64,000 nt of DNA. Source: Alphaproteobacteria bacterium (GTDB taxonomy: Bacteria > Pseudomonadota > Alphaproteobacteria > Reyranellales > Reyranellaceae). The translations under genes were made by a program, and so were the position numbers. Location: positions 62,001 to 126,000 of the forward strand of contig JAHBYP010000007.1 in NCBI GenBank assembly GCA_019635875.1, written 5' to 3'. Positions 11,139-19,591 of this stretch are shown piece after piece (positions within the stretch are counted from its first letter, which is position 1; each line of letters starts with the position of its first letter). Below the pieces are notes generated by a model. The model saw only the letters and a list, made by a program, of their open reading frames with translations. It made no database searches and was not told where the DNA came from.

Positions 11139-12299
11139 ATGGCCGAGATGCTCGAAGAACACAGGATGCTGCGCGACGTGGTGGCGAAGTTCGTCGACAA
11201 CGAGCTGATGCCGCTGGAGAAGAACGTGCTCGCGCGCGAGATCGCCGGCCAGAAGATCTCGCTGACCGAGGAGGAGGAGGCGCCGCTGCTGAAGAAGTGC
11301 CGCGAGCTCGGCCTGTGGGCGCTCGACGCGCCGGAGGAGATCGGCGGCGCCAACCTGCCGGCTGTCGCCCTGATGCCGATCAACGAGGAGCTCGGCCGCA
11401 CCTGCGTGCCGTTCACCTTCCCGCCGGATTCGCCCAACCTGCACATGCTGATGGCGGTGGCCAGTCCGGAGCAGAAGATCCGCTACATGAATCCCTACGC
11501 CGCGGGCGAGGCGCACTCGGCGATCGCCATCTCCGAGCCGGGCGCCGGCGGCGACCCCGCCGGCATGACCACGCGCGCGACGCAGGACGGCGATTCCTGG
11601 GTGATCAACGGGCGCAAGATCTGGATCAGCCGCGTTCCCTACGCCGATTTCACCATCGTCATGGCGCGCACCGGCAGCGAAGGCCGCCACGCCGGCGTCA
11701 CCGCCTTCATCGTCGAGAAGGGCACGCCGGGCTTCATCGTCGCGCGCGAGATCCCGATGCTGGGCGGCCAGCGCACCTACGAGGTGGTGTTCGAGAACTG
11801 CCGCGTGGCCAACGAGCAGGTGCTGGGCCGTATCGGCCAGGGCTTCGCGCCGATGCAGCTGCGGCTCACCATCCGCCGCCTGCAGATGGGCGCCTGGTGC
11901 ACCGGCATGGCGCGGCGCGCGCTGGAGATGATGTGCAGCCACGCCAAGCAGCGCGTCACCTTCGGCCAGAAGCTCGCCGACCGCCAGGCCATCCAGTGGT
12001 GGATCGCCGAGGCCGCGACCCAGATCCACGCCTGCCGCCTGATGGTGATGGACGCCGCCGCCAAGCTCGACGACGGCCGCGACGTGCGCACCGAGGCCTC
12101 GATGATCAAGGTCTTCGCCACCGAGATGGCGACCTCGGTGATCGACCACGCCATGCAGACCTACGGCGCCATGGGCGTCACCAAGGAGCTGCCGCTGCAG
12201 CTGATGATGCAGAAGGTGCGGACGATGCGGGTCTACGAGGGCCCCAGCGAGGTCCACCGCATGGTGATCGCGCGCCGCACCCTGGAGGCGGTGAAGTAG
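11139..12299 (+). CDS. Acyl-CoA dehydrogenase
   Basis: This 386-residue FAD enzyme has the usual family length. It shows AIAISEPGAGGDPAGMTTRA (FAD/substrate loop), WVINGRKIWIS, and the C-terminal YEGPSEVHRMVIARRTL, where the Glu of YEG is the usual catalytic base. I chose ATG 11139 because GGAGGG lies 5-6 nt before it; an upstream in-frame ATG at 11100 falls inside the MFS gene. It starts 19 bp after the MFS stop, so the two could be co-transcribed. The substrate is unknown, and the family acts in fatty-acid, branched-chain or aromatic acyl-CoA oxidation. Confidence 0.92.
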   Translation: MAEMLEEHRMLRDVVAKFVDNELMPLEKNVLAREIAGQKISLTEEEEAPLLKKCRELGLWALDAPEEIGGANLPAVALMPINEELGRTCVPFTFPPDSPNLHMLMAVASPEQKIRYMNPYAAGEAHSAIAISEPGAGGDPAGMTTRATQDGDSWVINGRKIWISRVPYADFTIVMARTGSEGRHAGVTAFIVEKGTPGFIVAREIPMLGGQRTYEVVFENCRVANEQVLGRIGQGFAPMQLRLTIRRLQMGAWCTGMARRALEMMCSHAKQRVTFGQKLADRQAIQWWIAEAATQIHACRLMVMDAAAKLDDGRDVRTEASMIKVFATEMATSVIDHAMQTYGAMGVTKELPLQLMMQKVRTMRVYEGPSEVHRMVIARRTLEAVK

Positions 12300-12311
12300 C
12301 GACGGGCGTTA

Positions 12312-12431
12312 CCTTCCCCCGGAGGGGGAAGGTGCCCGAAGGGCGGAAGGGGGATGTCGAAGACGGACACCGGTTTCGTTGAGGCACCCCCCATCCGGCG
12401 CTGCGCGCCACCTTCCCCCTCCGGGGGAAGG
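12312..12431. repeat. PAL-A palindromic repeat
   Basis: A full copy with outer hairpins, left H2 module GCCCGAAGGGC and right H2 module GGCGCTGCGCGCC. The two H2 modules differ in sequence, yet each is self-complementary. It is flanked by TTACC and GGTAA and separates two co-directional acyl-CoA dehydrogenase genes. Confidence 0.93.
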
Positions 12432-12448
12432 TAAATGAAGGTGGCAAC

Positions 12449-13522
12449 ATGACCCTGTCCATGACCGACTTCGCCCGGTGCCACGTCGCCGGGCGTGGTT
12501 TCGCGGCGTCGGAGGACTTTCCGCGCGACGCCTGGCGCGCGCTCGCTGATGCGGGGCTGTTCCGCACAGGCCTGCCGGCGCGCTTCGGCGGCGATGGCGG
12601 CGGCTATGCCGACATCGCGCGCGCCGAGCACGACCTGGCGGCCCATGGCGGCTGCGTCGGCTTCGCCATGTCGTGGACCGGCCACCAGCTGGTCGGCCGT
12701 TACTTCATCGCCGGCTTCGGCAGCGAGGAGCAGAAGGCGGCGCTGCTGCCCGGCCTCGCATCCGGCGCGCTGACCCTGGCGGTGGCGATCTCCGAGCCCG
12801 GCGCCGGCGCGCATCCCAAGCATCTCAGGACGAGCGCGACGCGCGACGGCGACGGCTTCGTGATCGACGGCGAGAAGGCCTATGTCACCAACGGACCGCT
12901 GGCCGATGCCTTCATCGTGCTGGCGATCACCGCGGTCGAGGCGGGGCGCAAGCGCTACAGCGCCTTCCTTGTGCCGAGAGCCACGTCGGGACTTGCGATC
13001 CTGCCGATGGAGCCGTTTGGCGCGCTCCGGCCCTCGCCGCATTGCCGCCTGCGCTTCGACGGCTGTCGCGTTTCCGCCGAGGCGATGCTGGGGCCGGCGC
13101 ACGCGGCCTACGAAGCGATGGCGCGGCCGTTCCGCGACGTCGAGGACGCGGTCGGCGCCTCGGGCAGCGTCGGCATCTGCGGCTTCGTCGCCCGTGCGCT
13201 GGCCACGGCGAGCAGCGACGAGGCCGCGGCGGGCGAGATCGCCGCGACGCTGGCGCTGATGGAGCAGGGCGCGCGCGCCGCGGCGCTCTCGCTCGACGCG
13301 CCGCCCGCCCAGTTCCCGGCCGGCGCGCTCACCATCGCCATCCGGCTCGAGGCGGCGCGCTTGCTGCAGCGCTTGCGCAGCTTGCGCGGCGGGCTCGACG
13401 CCGCCGCGCTGCGCGAGGTCGACCTGGCGCTGGCCGATATCGCCTTTTCCCAGACCATCGCGCAGGGTCCGCGACAGGCGCGCCTGATGCGCCTGGGCGC
13501 GGACTTCATCGCGGGCTCCTGA
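12449..13522 (+). CDS. Acyl-CoA dehydrogenase family protein (divergent C-terminus)
   Basis: This 357-residue protein is clearly of the acyl-CoA dehydrogenase fold in its first two thirds (LAVAISEPGAGAHPKHLRTS, FVIDGEKAYVTNGPLADAF, PHCRLRFDGCRVSAEAMLG). The C-terminal helical domain is shorter than usual and lacks the YEG-type terminal motif, so the catalytic base may be elsewhere or lost. It follows another acyl-CoA dehydrogenase in the same direction and may be its partner subunit, as heteromeric pairs of this family occur. GAAGG shortly upstream can serve as ribosome site. Substrate unknown. Confidence 0.85.
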   Translation: MTLSMTDFARCHVAGRGFAASEDFPRDAWRALADAGLFRTGLPARFGGDGGGYADIARAEHDLAAHGGCVGFAMSWTGHQLVGRYFIAGFGSEEQKAALLPGLASGALTLAVAISEPGAGAHPKHLRTSATRDGDGFVIDGEKAYVTNGPLADAFIVLAITAVEAGRKRYSAFLVPRATSGLAILPMEPFGALRPSPHCRLRFDGCRVSAEAMLGPAHAAYEAMARPFRDVEDAVGASGSVGICGFVARALATASSDEAAAGEIAATLALMEQGARAAALSLDAPPAQFPAGALTIAIRLEAARLLQRLRSLRGGLDAAALREVDLALADIAFSQTIAQGPRQARLMRLGADFIAGS

Positions 13523-13604
13523 CATGAACCAGTCATGTCCTAACAGCAGCGGCAATTCCGGTGTTCACCGGCTATGATGCCGTCATGGTCGGCAGGAGCG
13601 GGCG

Positions 13605-15290
13605 ATGCATGATCTGGTGATCCGCGGTGGCACGGTGATCGACGGCAGCGGTGCGCCCTCGCGCACGGCCGATGTCGCGGTCGCGGGTGGCGTGATTGCC
13701 GCCGTCGGCCGGGATGTCGGCGCGGCGAGGCACGTGGTCGACGCCGACGGCCTGCTGGTGACGCCGGGCTTCGTCGACATCCACACCCACTACGACGGCC
13801 AGGCGACCTGGGATCCGTATCTCACGCCATCCTCGTGGCACGGCGTGACCACGGCGGTGTTCGGCAATTGCGGCGTCGGCTTCGCGCCGGTGCGGCCGGG
13901 CAGCACCGATTACCTGATCAACCTGATGGAAGGCGTCGAGGATATCCCCGGCACCGTGCTGGCCGAGGGCGTGTCGTTCGACTGGGAATCCTTCCCGCAA
14001 TATCTCGACGCGCTGGCCGCCATGCCGCGCGTTATCGACATCGGTGCCCAGGTGCCGCACGCGGCGCTGCGCTTCTACGTCATGGGCGAGCGCGGTGCGG
14101 AGCATGCCGAGGCGCCGAGCGAAACCGAGATGGAACGCATGGGCGTCCTGCTGGAGGAATCGCTGAAGGCCGGCGCGCTGGGCTTCACCACCTCGCGCAC
14201 CACCAAGCACAAGGCACGCGACGGAAGGCTCACGCCCAGCCTCTCGGCGCGCGAGCCCGAGCTCTTCGCCTTGGCGCGTGCCATGAAGCGCGCCGGGCGC
14301 GGCGTGCTGGAGGTGAACTCCGATTTCGGGCCGGGCGAGTTCGAGGCGCTGCGCGCCGCGGCGGCGATCTCCGGCCGGCCGCTGTCGTGCCTGCTGGTGC
14401 AGGTGCAGGCCGAGCCCAATCTGTGGCGCGAGACCCTGGCGCAGATCCACGCCGCGCGCGCCGATGGCCTGGAGGCCAACGCCCAGGTCGGCTCGCGCGC
14501 CATCGGCGTGCTGATGGGGCTCGACACCTCGGTGCATCCGTTCCTGATCAGCGACGCCTGGAGATCGCTGGCGAAGCTGCCGCATGCCGAGCGCGTGGCG
14601 CGTCTGAAGGCCGACGCCGAACTGCGCCGCGCGCTGATCGCGCCGCCGCCCGAGGGCAAGGTGGCGCGGCTGGGCATCACGCTGGACCGCGTCTATCCGC
14701 TGGGCGAGCGGCCCGACTACGAGCCGGACGCCAGCATGAGCGTCGCGGCGCAGGCCCAACGCGCCGGCCGCGACGCGCGCGAGCTGGCGCTCGAGCTGCT
14801 GCTGGCCGACGACGGCAGCGGCCTGCTGATGCATCCCTTCGAGAACTACAGCGGCGGCGATCTCGAGGTGGTGCGCGAGATGCTGACCGACGCGGCCACC
14901 GTGATCGGCGTCGCCGATGGCGGCGCGCATGTCGGCACGATCTGCGATGCCAGTTCGCCCACGACCCTGCTGAGCCATTGGGGCCGCGACCGCAGTCGCG
15001 GGCAGAGGCTGCCGCTGGAGTTCCTGGTGAAGCGCCAGACGCGCGACACGGCGATGGCCTATGGCCTGTCCGACCGCGGCCTGCTGGCGCCGGGCCTGAA
15101 GGCTGACATCAACGTCATCGAGTTCGATCGCCTGCGCGTGCTGAAGCCGAAGGTTGCCTACGACCTGCCGGCCGGCGGCAAGCGCCTGGTGCAGCGCGCC
15201 GAAGGCTATCGCCACGTCTTCGTCGCCGGCAGCGAGACGCTGCGCGACGACGAGCACACCGGCGCCCTGCCGGGCCGGCTGGTTCGCTAG
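13605..15290 (+). CDS. D-aminoacylase / N-acyl-D-amino-acid deacylase family amidohydrolase
   Basis: A 561-residue metal-dependent amidohydrolase. It begins with the composite beta-sandwich and strand VIRGGTVIDGSG, then VTPGFVDIHTHYDGQATWDP with the HxH metal ligands near residue 60, and VFGNCGVGFAPV, which is characteristic of the D-aminoacylase branch. A late IGVADGGAHVGTICDAS region supplies further ligands. Family members release carboxylate from N-acyl-D-amino acids or related amides; the true substrate is not evident. AGGAG lies 8 nt upstream of ATG 13605. The gene stands 82 bp after the acyl-CoA dehydrogenase-like gene. Confidence 0.88.
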   Translation: MHDLVIRGGTVIDGSGAPSRTADVAVAGGVIAAVGRDVGAARHVVDADGLLVTPGFVDIHTHYDGQATWDPYLTPSSWHGVTTAVFGNCGVGFAPVRPGSTDYLINLMEGVEDIPGTVLAEGVSFDWESFPQYLDALAAMPRVIDIGAQVPHAALRFYVMGERGAEHAEAPSETEMERMGVLLEESLKAGALGFTTSRTTKHKARDGRLTPSLSAREPELFALARAMKRAGRGVLEVNSDFGPGEFEALRAAAAISGRPLSCLLVQVQAEPNLWRETLAQIHAARADGLEANAQVGSRAIGVLMGLDTSVHPFLISDAWRSLAKLPHAERVARLKADAELRRALIAPPPEGKVARLGITLDRVYPLGERPDYEPDASMSVAAQAQRAGRDARELALELLLADDGSGLLMHPFENYSGGDLEVVREMLTDAATVIGVADGGAHVGTICDASSPTTLLSHWGRDRSRGQRLPLEFLVKRQTRDTAMAYGLSDRGLLAPGLKADINVIEFDRLRVLKPKVAYDLPAGGKRLVQRAEGYRHVFVAGSETLRDDEHTGALPGRLVR

Positions 15291-15315
15291 AGCGGAGTTC
15301 GTTCATGCGATTCAA

Positions 15316-15384
15316 CTGTCATTCCGAGCGCAGCGAGGAATCCAGGGAGGACGCCTGGATTCCTCGCCGCGCTCGGAACGACAG
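15316..15384. repeat. PAL-C palindromic repeat
   Basis: Hairpin with arms CTGTCATTCCGAGCGCAGCG plus AGGAATCCA. This is the ATTCC variant; two mismatches in the right arm show drift. Confidence 0.92.
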
Positions 15385-15423
15385 AGTGATTCAATTCACC
15401 CAGGATGCGCGCTAGGGGAATCC

Positions 15424-15876
15424 ATGCTGCTGCCGACGTCCCTCGCCCTGATCTCCGCCGCCATGTTCACCGGCGCGGCGTTCTACGTCAGCGTCGGCGA
15501 GCAGCCGGCGCGGCTGAACCTCGACGACCGCGCCGCGCTGATGCAGTGGCAGCCGGCCTATCGCCGCGGCTACGCCATGCAGGGGCCGCTGGCCGCGATC
15601 GCCTTCGCGCTGGGCGTGGTGGCGTGGTGGGACATGGGCGGCCTGCAGGACGCGCGCGCCTGGCGCTGGCTGGCCGGCGCGCTGGTGATGCTGGCCAACT
15701 GGCCCTACACCCTGCTCGTCATGGCGCCGCTCAACAAGAAGCTGATGGCGATGACCGAGGCCGACGCCAGCCCCGCCACGACCGACATGATCCGCCGCTG
15801 GGGCACGCTGCATGCGGTGCGCACGGTGCTGGGCGTGATCGGCACCGCCTTCTTCTTCTGGGCATCGTACCGGTAG
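15424..15876 (+). CDS. DUF1772 (anthrone oxygenase-like) membrane protein
   Basis: A 150-residue protein with about four hydrophobic helices (residues about 5-25, 55-75, 82-100 and 130-148) and the family pattern FTGAAFYVSVGEQPARL, LMQWQPAYRRGYAMQGPLA and NWPYTLLVMAPLNKKLM. DUF1772 proteins are small membrane proteins, some linked to anthrone oxidation, but bacterial members have no settled role. ATG 15424 is preceded by AGGGGA. The next gene begins 4 bp after the stop, so co-translation with the dimethylformamidase-like protein is likely. Confidence 0.8.
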   Translation: MLLPTSLALISAAMFTGAAFYVSVGEQPARLNLDDRAALMQWQPAYRRGYAMQGPLAAIAFALGVVAWWDMGGLQDARAWRWLAGALVMLANWPYTLLVMAPLNKKLMAMTEADASPATTDMIRRWGTLHAVRTVLGVIGTAFFFWASYR

Positions 15877-15880
15877 CCGC

Positions 15881-17449
15881 ATGACATCCTGGCTTTGGTG
15901 CTACGCCGACCGCTTGAGCGCCCGGCCTGGCGAAAGCGTCGGCCTGCATATCGCCGGCACGGGCGGACGCTGCTCGATCGAGATCACGCGCGAGGCAGGC
16001 GGGCGGCGCCAGGTGCGGCGCATCGAGGGCATCGCCATCGCGCCGCATGCCGTGCCTGACAAGGTGCACGTCGCGGGATGCGGTTGGCCCGAGACGATGC
16101 GGCTCACCGTGCCGGCCGACTGGCAAAGCGGCTACTACGACATCGTTCTGCGCGCCGACGACGGCGCCACGGCGCGCCACATGCTGGTGGTAAAGGCGGC
16201 GAAGCCGACGGCGCCGGCGGCCATCGTGCTCGCGACCAACACCTACCAGGCCTACAACTGGTGGGGCGGTGCCAACACCTATACCTGGGTCGGCGGCCCG
16301 CATCCGGCGCGCGAGCCGGCCGAGGCCGAGCGCGTCGTGGCCGGCGTGCTGTCGGCCGAGCGGCCATTCTCCGCCGGGCTGCTGCGGCCGCGCTCGCCGA
16401 CCCATCGCATCGCCACCAAGCGCCGCCGCGATTTCGGTGAGCGGCCCTTCGGCGGCGAGGTCAGCGACGAGATCAAGGCCGGCGGCAATGGCTGGGACTG
16501 CCCGGCCGGCTATCTCGACAAATGGGAGCACGCCTTCACCGCCTGGGCCGAGGGCGCCGGCTATGCGCTCGATTATCTCACCGATTCCGATCTCGACGCC
16601 GAGCCGCGCGCGCTGGAGGGCTATCGCGCCGTCATCGTCGTCGGCCATTCCGAGTACTGGAGCTTCAACCAGCGCGCCGAGGTCGAGCGCTTCGTCGATG
16701 ACGGCGGCCGGCTTGCGATCTTCTCCGGCAATACCTGCTACTGGCAGTGCCGCTGGGAGGACGGCGGGCGCCGCTTCGTCGCCCACAAGGGCCGCGCCGA
16801 GGACGATGATGAGCTGGCCGCCGACCCGGCGCGCCGGCATCTCACCTCGGGGCTGTGGTCGAGCCCGTGGGTCGGCCGGCCGGAGGCGTCGCTCACCGGG
16901 CTGTCGTTCCTGTTCGGCGGCTATCACCGCTTCGCCAATTGCGTCGGCCGCGGCGTCGCCGGCTACACGGTATGGCGCGAGGATCACTGGGCGCTGAAGG
17001 ACGCCGATCTCTACTGGGGCGACGTGTTCGGCGACGATTGCCGGCTGGTCGCCTACGAGAACGACGGCTGCGCCTTCACCATCGGCGACGACGGCCTGCC
17101 GCGCGCCGTCGCCCGGCTGGGCGTGCCCGCCGATCTGGAGATCATCTGCACCGCGCCCGCGACCCTGGCCGAGCCCGAGCACGCGCCCTACAAGCGCCTG
17201 GTACCGCCCGAGGCGTGGCCGACCTTGACGCGCGCCTATGCCGGCTTCGACTCGCCCGCCAACCGCGCGCGCATGATGCGCGGGCATGCGGTGATGGCGT
17301 CGTTCAGCCGCGGCAAGGGCGAGGTGTTCAACGGCGGCACCACCGAGTGGGCCTACGGCCTGGCGTCAGGCAATCCCTTCGTCGAGCAGATCACGCGCAA
17401 CGTGCTGGACCGGTATTTCCTTCCCCTGGAGGGGGAAGGTGGCGCGTAG
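15881..17449 (+). CDS. N,N-dimethylformamidase large-subunit-like protein
   Basis: This 522-residue protein resembles the C-terminal part of the N,N-dimethylformamidase large (beta) subunit, which hydrolyses dimethylformamide to formate and dimethylamine. Recognisable parts are TNTYQAYNWWGGANTYTW, VVGHSEYWSFNQRAEVERFV, GGRLAIFSGNTCYWQCRW and the end FNGGTTEWAYGLASGNPFV. It is shorter than the full large subunit (about 760 residues) and no small subunit lies nearby, so the substrate may differ. An N-terminal Ig-like segment precedes the main domain. The last residues, FLPLEGEGGA, and the stop come from the PAL-A repeat that begins at 17419. It follows the DUF1772 gene by 4 bp. Confidence 0.78.
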   Translation: MTSWLWCYADRLSARPGESVGLHIAGTGGRCSIEITREAGGRRQVRRIEGIAIAPHAVPDKVHVAGCGWPETMRLTVPADWQSGYYDIVLRADDGATARHMLVVKAAKPTAPAAIVLATNTYQAYNWWGGANTYTWVGGPHPAREPAEAERVVAGVLSAERPFSAGLLRPRSPTHRIATKRRRDFGERPFGGEVSDEIKAGGNGWDCPAGYLDKWEHAFTAWAEGAGYALDYLTDSDLDAEPRALEGYRAVIVVGHSEYWSFNQRAEVERFVDDGGRLAIFSGNTCYWQCRWEDGGRRFVAHKGRAEDDDELAADPARRHLTSGLWSSPWVGRPEASLTGLSFLFGGYHRFANCVGRGVAGYTVWREDHWALKDADLYWGDVFGDDCRLVAYENDGCAFTIGDDGLPRAVARLGVPADLEIICTAPATLAEPEHAPYKRLVPPEAWPTLTRAYAGFDSPANRARMMRGHAVMASFSRGKGEVFNGGTTEWAYGLASGNPFVEQITRNVLDRYFLPLEGEGGA

Positions 17450-17540
17450 CGACGGAAGGGGGATGTCGAAGACGGACTCCTGGGTTCGGCTTCGACATCC
17501 CCCTTCCGCCCTTCGGGCACCTTCCCCCTCCAGGGGAAGG
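17419..17540. repeat. PAL-A palindromic repeat overlapping a gene end
   Basis: A full copy with outer hairpin variant CCTTCCCCTGGAGGGGGAAGG on the left. The left end is translated as the C-terminus of the dimethylformamidase-like protein. It lies between two convergent genes, with the oxaloacetate-decarboxylase-like stop 2 bp beyond it. Confidence 0.93.
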
Positions 17541-17542
17541 GC

Positions 17543-18400
17543 TCAGCCCAAGAACTCCTTCGTCCAGCGCTCGTAGTCGGCGTCGCGGGTGACGCGCTTC
17601 ATCAGGTCGGGCGGGGCGAGGCCGGTGAGCTTGCCGGGCGGCGTGCCGTCGCGCAGCGCCTTGAGCGTCGCGTAGGTCGCCTGGATCGCCGCCATGATCG
17701 GCTGGTGGCCCTGCAGCGCCACGCGCACGCGCTTGCTGGCGAGATAGTCGCGGTCGCTCAGCTCGGGCCCGCCGCCGCCCATCACCAGCGGCAGGGTGGT
17801 GGCGGCGGCGATCGCCTCGAGCTGCGCGCGGGTGCGCAGGCCGACGAGGAACAGCGCATCGACGCCCGCCGCCTCGTACGCCCTGCAGCGCGCGATGCAA
17901 TCCTCGACCGAGGTGATCTGCACGGCGCTGGTGCGGCCGCAGATCACCAGGTCGGGATCCTGCCGGCCGGCGAGCGCGCCCTTCATCTTGCCGATTCCTT
18001 CCTCGATCGAGATCAAGGTCGGCTGCGTCTCGCCATAGGCACGCGGCAAGAGCGTGTCCTCGATGCTGAGCGCGGCGACGCCCGCGGTCTCGAGCTCCTG
18101 CACCGTGCGTTGGACGTTGAGCGCGTTGCCATAGCCGTGATCGGCGTCGACCAGCAGCGGCAGGTTGCCGGCGCGGTTGATGCGGTAGGCCTGGGCGGCG
18201 AACTCGGTCAAGGTCAGCACGATCAGGTCGGGCGCGCCCAGCACGGTGAGCGAGGCGGTCGAGCCGGCGAACATGCCGACCTCGAAGCCGAGATCCTCGG
18301 CGATGCGCGCGGAGATCGCGTCGACCACCGAGCCCGGATGCACGCAGCGCTCGCCCGCGAGGATGGCGCGGAATCGCCGGCGCCGGTCGGTCCAGTTCAT
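17543..18400 (-). CDS. Isocitrate lyase/PEP mutase superfamily protein, oxaloacetate decarboxylase-like
   Basis: This 285-residue TIM-barrel protein shows the superfamily metal-binding motif LLVDADHGYGNALNVQRTV, the SIEDTLLPRAYG loop, and GRTSAVQITSVEDCIAR. The pattern agrees best with the Mg-dependent oxaloacetate decarboxylase branch (Pseudomonas PA4872 type), which converts oxaloacetate to pyruvate and CO2. The isocitrate-lyase catalytic KKCGH loop is absent. I chose ATG 18400, preceded by a GGGGGA tract; longer in-frame extensions upstream run into a PAL-B repeat and are not convincing. The exact substrate is uncertain within the superfamily. Confidence 0.82.
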   Translation of the reverse strand: MNWTDRRRRFRAILAGERCVHPGSVVDAISARIAEDLGFEVGMFAGSTASLTVLGAPDLIVLTLTEFAAQAYRINRAGNLPLLVDADHGYGNALNVQRTVQELETAGVAALSIEDTLLPRAYGETQPTLISIEEGIGKMKGALAGRQDPDLVICGRTSAVQITSVEDCIARCRAYEAAGVDALFLVGLRTRAQLEAIAAATTLPLVMGGGGPELSDRDYLASKRVRVALQGHQPIMAAIQATYATLKALRDGTPPGKLTGLAPPDLMKRVTRDADYERWTKEFLG

Positions 18401-18415
18401 GTGTCCCCCTTTTTT

Positions 18416-18542
18416 CCTTCTCCCCGCGAAGGCGGGGAGAAGGTGCCCGAAGGGCGGATGAGGGGCTTGTTGCTCGGTCGCGAAGCCCCTCATCCGCCTC
18501 GCTGACGCTCGGCACCTTCTCCCCGCCTTCGCGGGGAGAAGG
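18416..18542. repeat. PAL-B palindromic repeat
   Basis: Outer hairpins (arm CCTTCTCCCC, 8-nt loop), H2 module GCCCGAAGGGC on the left, and inner arms GGATGAGGGGCTT / AAGCCCCTCATCC around a loop of about 13 nt. This compact empty-loop copy is a reference for the copies loaded with DUF559 and IS110. It lies between co-directional genes. Confidence 0.93.
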
Positions 18543-18544
18543 GA

Positions 18545-19396
18545 TCAGGCCGGCACTTCGGCGCCCACCGTCAGCCGCTGCATGCGCCGCCGTTGCCCGT
18601 GATAGTCGTTGATCGCGTTGTGCTGGGTGCAGCGGTTGTCCCAGACCGTGAGCGTTCCCGGCTCCCAGCGCACGCGGCAGGTGAACTCCAGCCGCGTCGA
18701 GTGCTCGGCGAGGTAGTCGATCAGCGGCCGGCTTTCGTCCTCGCTCATGCCCTCGATGCAGATCGTGTGGCCCTTGCTGACGTACAATGCCTTGCGGCCG
18801 GTGCCGGGATGGGTGCGCGCGATGGGATGGATCGCCTCGTAGCTGTCGGCCTGCTCGGCATTCCGGATCTTCATGCCGCCGACCTGGCGGGAGATGTTGG
18901 CGCGGCCGCCGGAGCGCTTCAGGCCGGCGCTGTAGATGCCCTTGAGCGGATCGATCAGGCGCTTCATGCCCGCGCTCAGCGTGTCGTAGGCCGCCGCGGT
19001 ATCGGCGAACACCGTGTCGCCGCCGGATTGCGGCGTCTCCACGGCGTAGAGCAACGTCGCCAGCGGCGGCTTCTGAAGATAGGTCGTGTCGGAGTGCCAG
19101 CCGCCGCCGAAATTGCGCGTCTCGGCGGGCTCCTTGATGACCTCGAAGATGTAGGGATAGCCATCCATGCCGGTGACGAACGGGTAGTAGGTCGGCTCGC
19201 CGAAGCGGCCGCCCACGGCCATGATGTCGTCGGGGCTGAGATTCTGGTCGCGGAACACCAGCACCTTGTGGTCGAGGAAGGCGCGGTTGATCTCGGCCCA
19301 GGTGCGGTTGTCCTGCACCGACTTCAGCCTGACGCCGCCCACCTCGGCGCCCAGCGCGCCCGCCAGCTTCTTTACCTCGATCGTCTCGTAGCCCAT
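18545..19396 (-). CDS. TauD/TfdA family Fe(II)/2-oxoglutarate dioxygenase
   Basis: A 283-residue non-haem iron oxygenase with the facial triad visible: HxD in GGWHSDTTYLQ (about residues 98-100) and the distal His in DNRCTQHNAINDY (about 258). An arginine-rich QRRRMQRLTV segment would bind 2-oxoglutarate. Family members hydroxylate taurine, alkyl sulfates, aryloxyalkanoates and other small acids; the substrate here is unknown. ATG 19396 is preferred because GGAGGGG lies about 7 nt upstream; an earlier ATG 15 bp upstream lacks this. Flanked by PAL-B and PAL-C elements. Confidence 0.9.
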   Translation of the reverse strand: MGYETIEVKKLAGALGAEVGGVRLKSVQDNRTWAEINRAFLDHKVLVFRDQNLSPDDIMAVGGRFGEPTYYPFVTGMDGYPYIFEVIKEPAETRNFGGGWHSDTTYLQKPPLATLLYAVETPQSGGDTVFADTAAAYDTLSAGMKRLIDPLKGIYSAGLKRSGGRANISRQVGGMKIRNAEQADSYEAIHPIARTHPGTGRKALYVSKGHTICIEGMSEDESRPLIDYLAEHSTRLEFTCRVRWEPGTLTVWDNRCTQHNAINDYHGQRRRMQRLTVGAEVPA

Positions 19397-19411
19397 CGGG
19401 GACCCCTCCAT

Positions 19412-19478
19412 CTGTCATCCCGAGCGCAGCGAGGGATCCAGGCCGACCCTGGATCCCTCGCTGCGCTCGGGATGACAG
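19412..19478. repeat. PAL-C palindromic repeat
   Basis: Perfect-arm hairpin CTGTCATCCCGAGCGCAGCG...AGGGATCCA with a short loop, between divergent genes (TauD and the ketopantoate-reductase-like gene). Confidence 0.93.
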
Positions 19479-19591
19479 GCGACTTGTACCACGGCCCCGC
19501 CGCCGGCCCATGGCATGGCAGCCCCGCCGAACATGCCTTCCGCGAGGCGGGCCGGCGATACTACTCTGCCGGCGAAGCAAGGGAGGACTCG

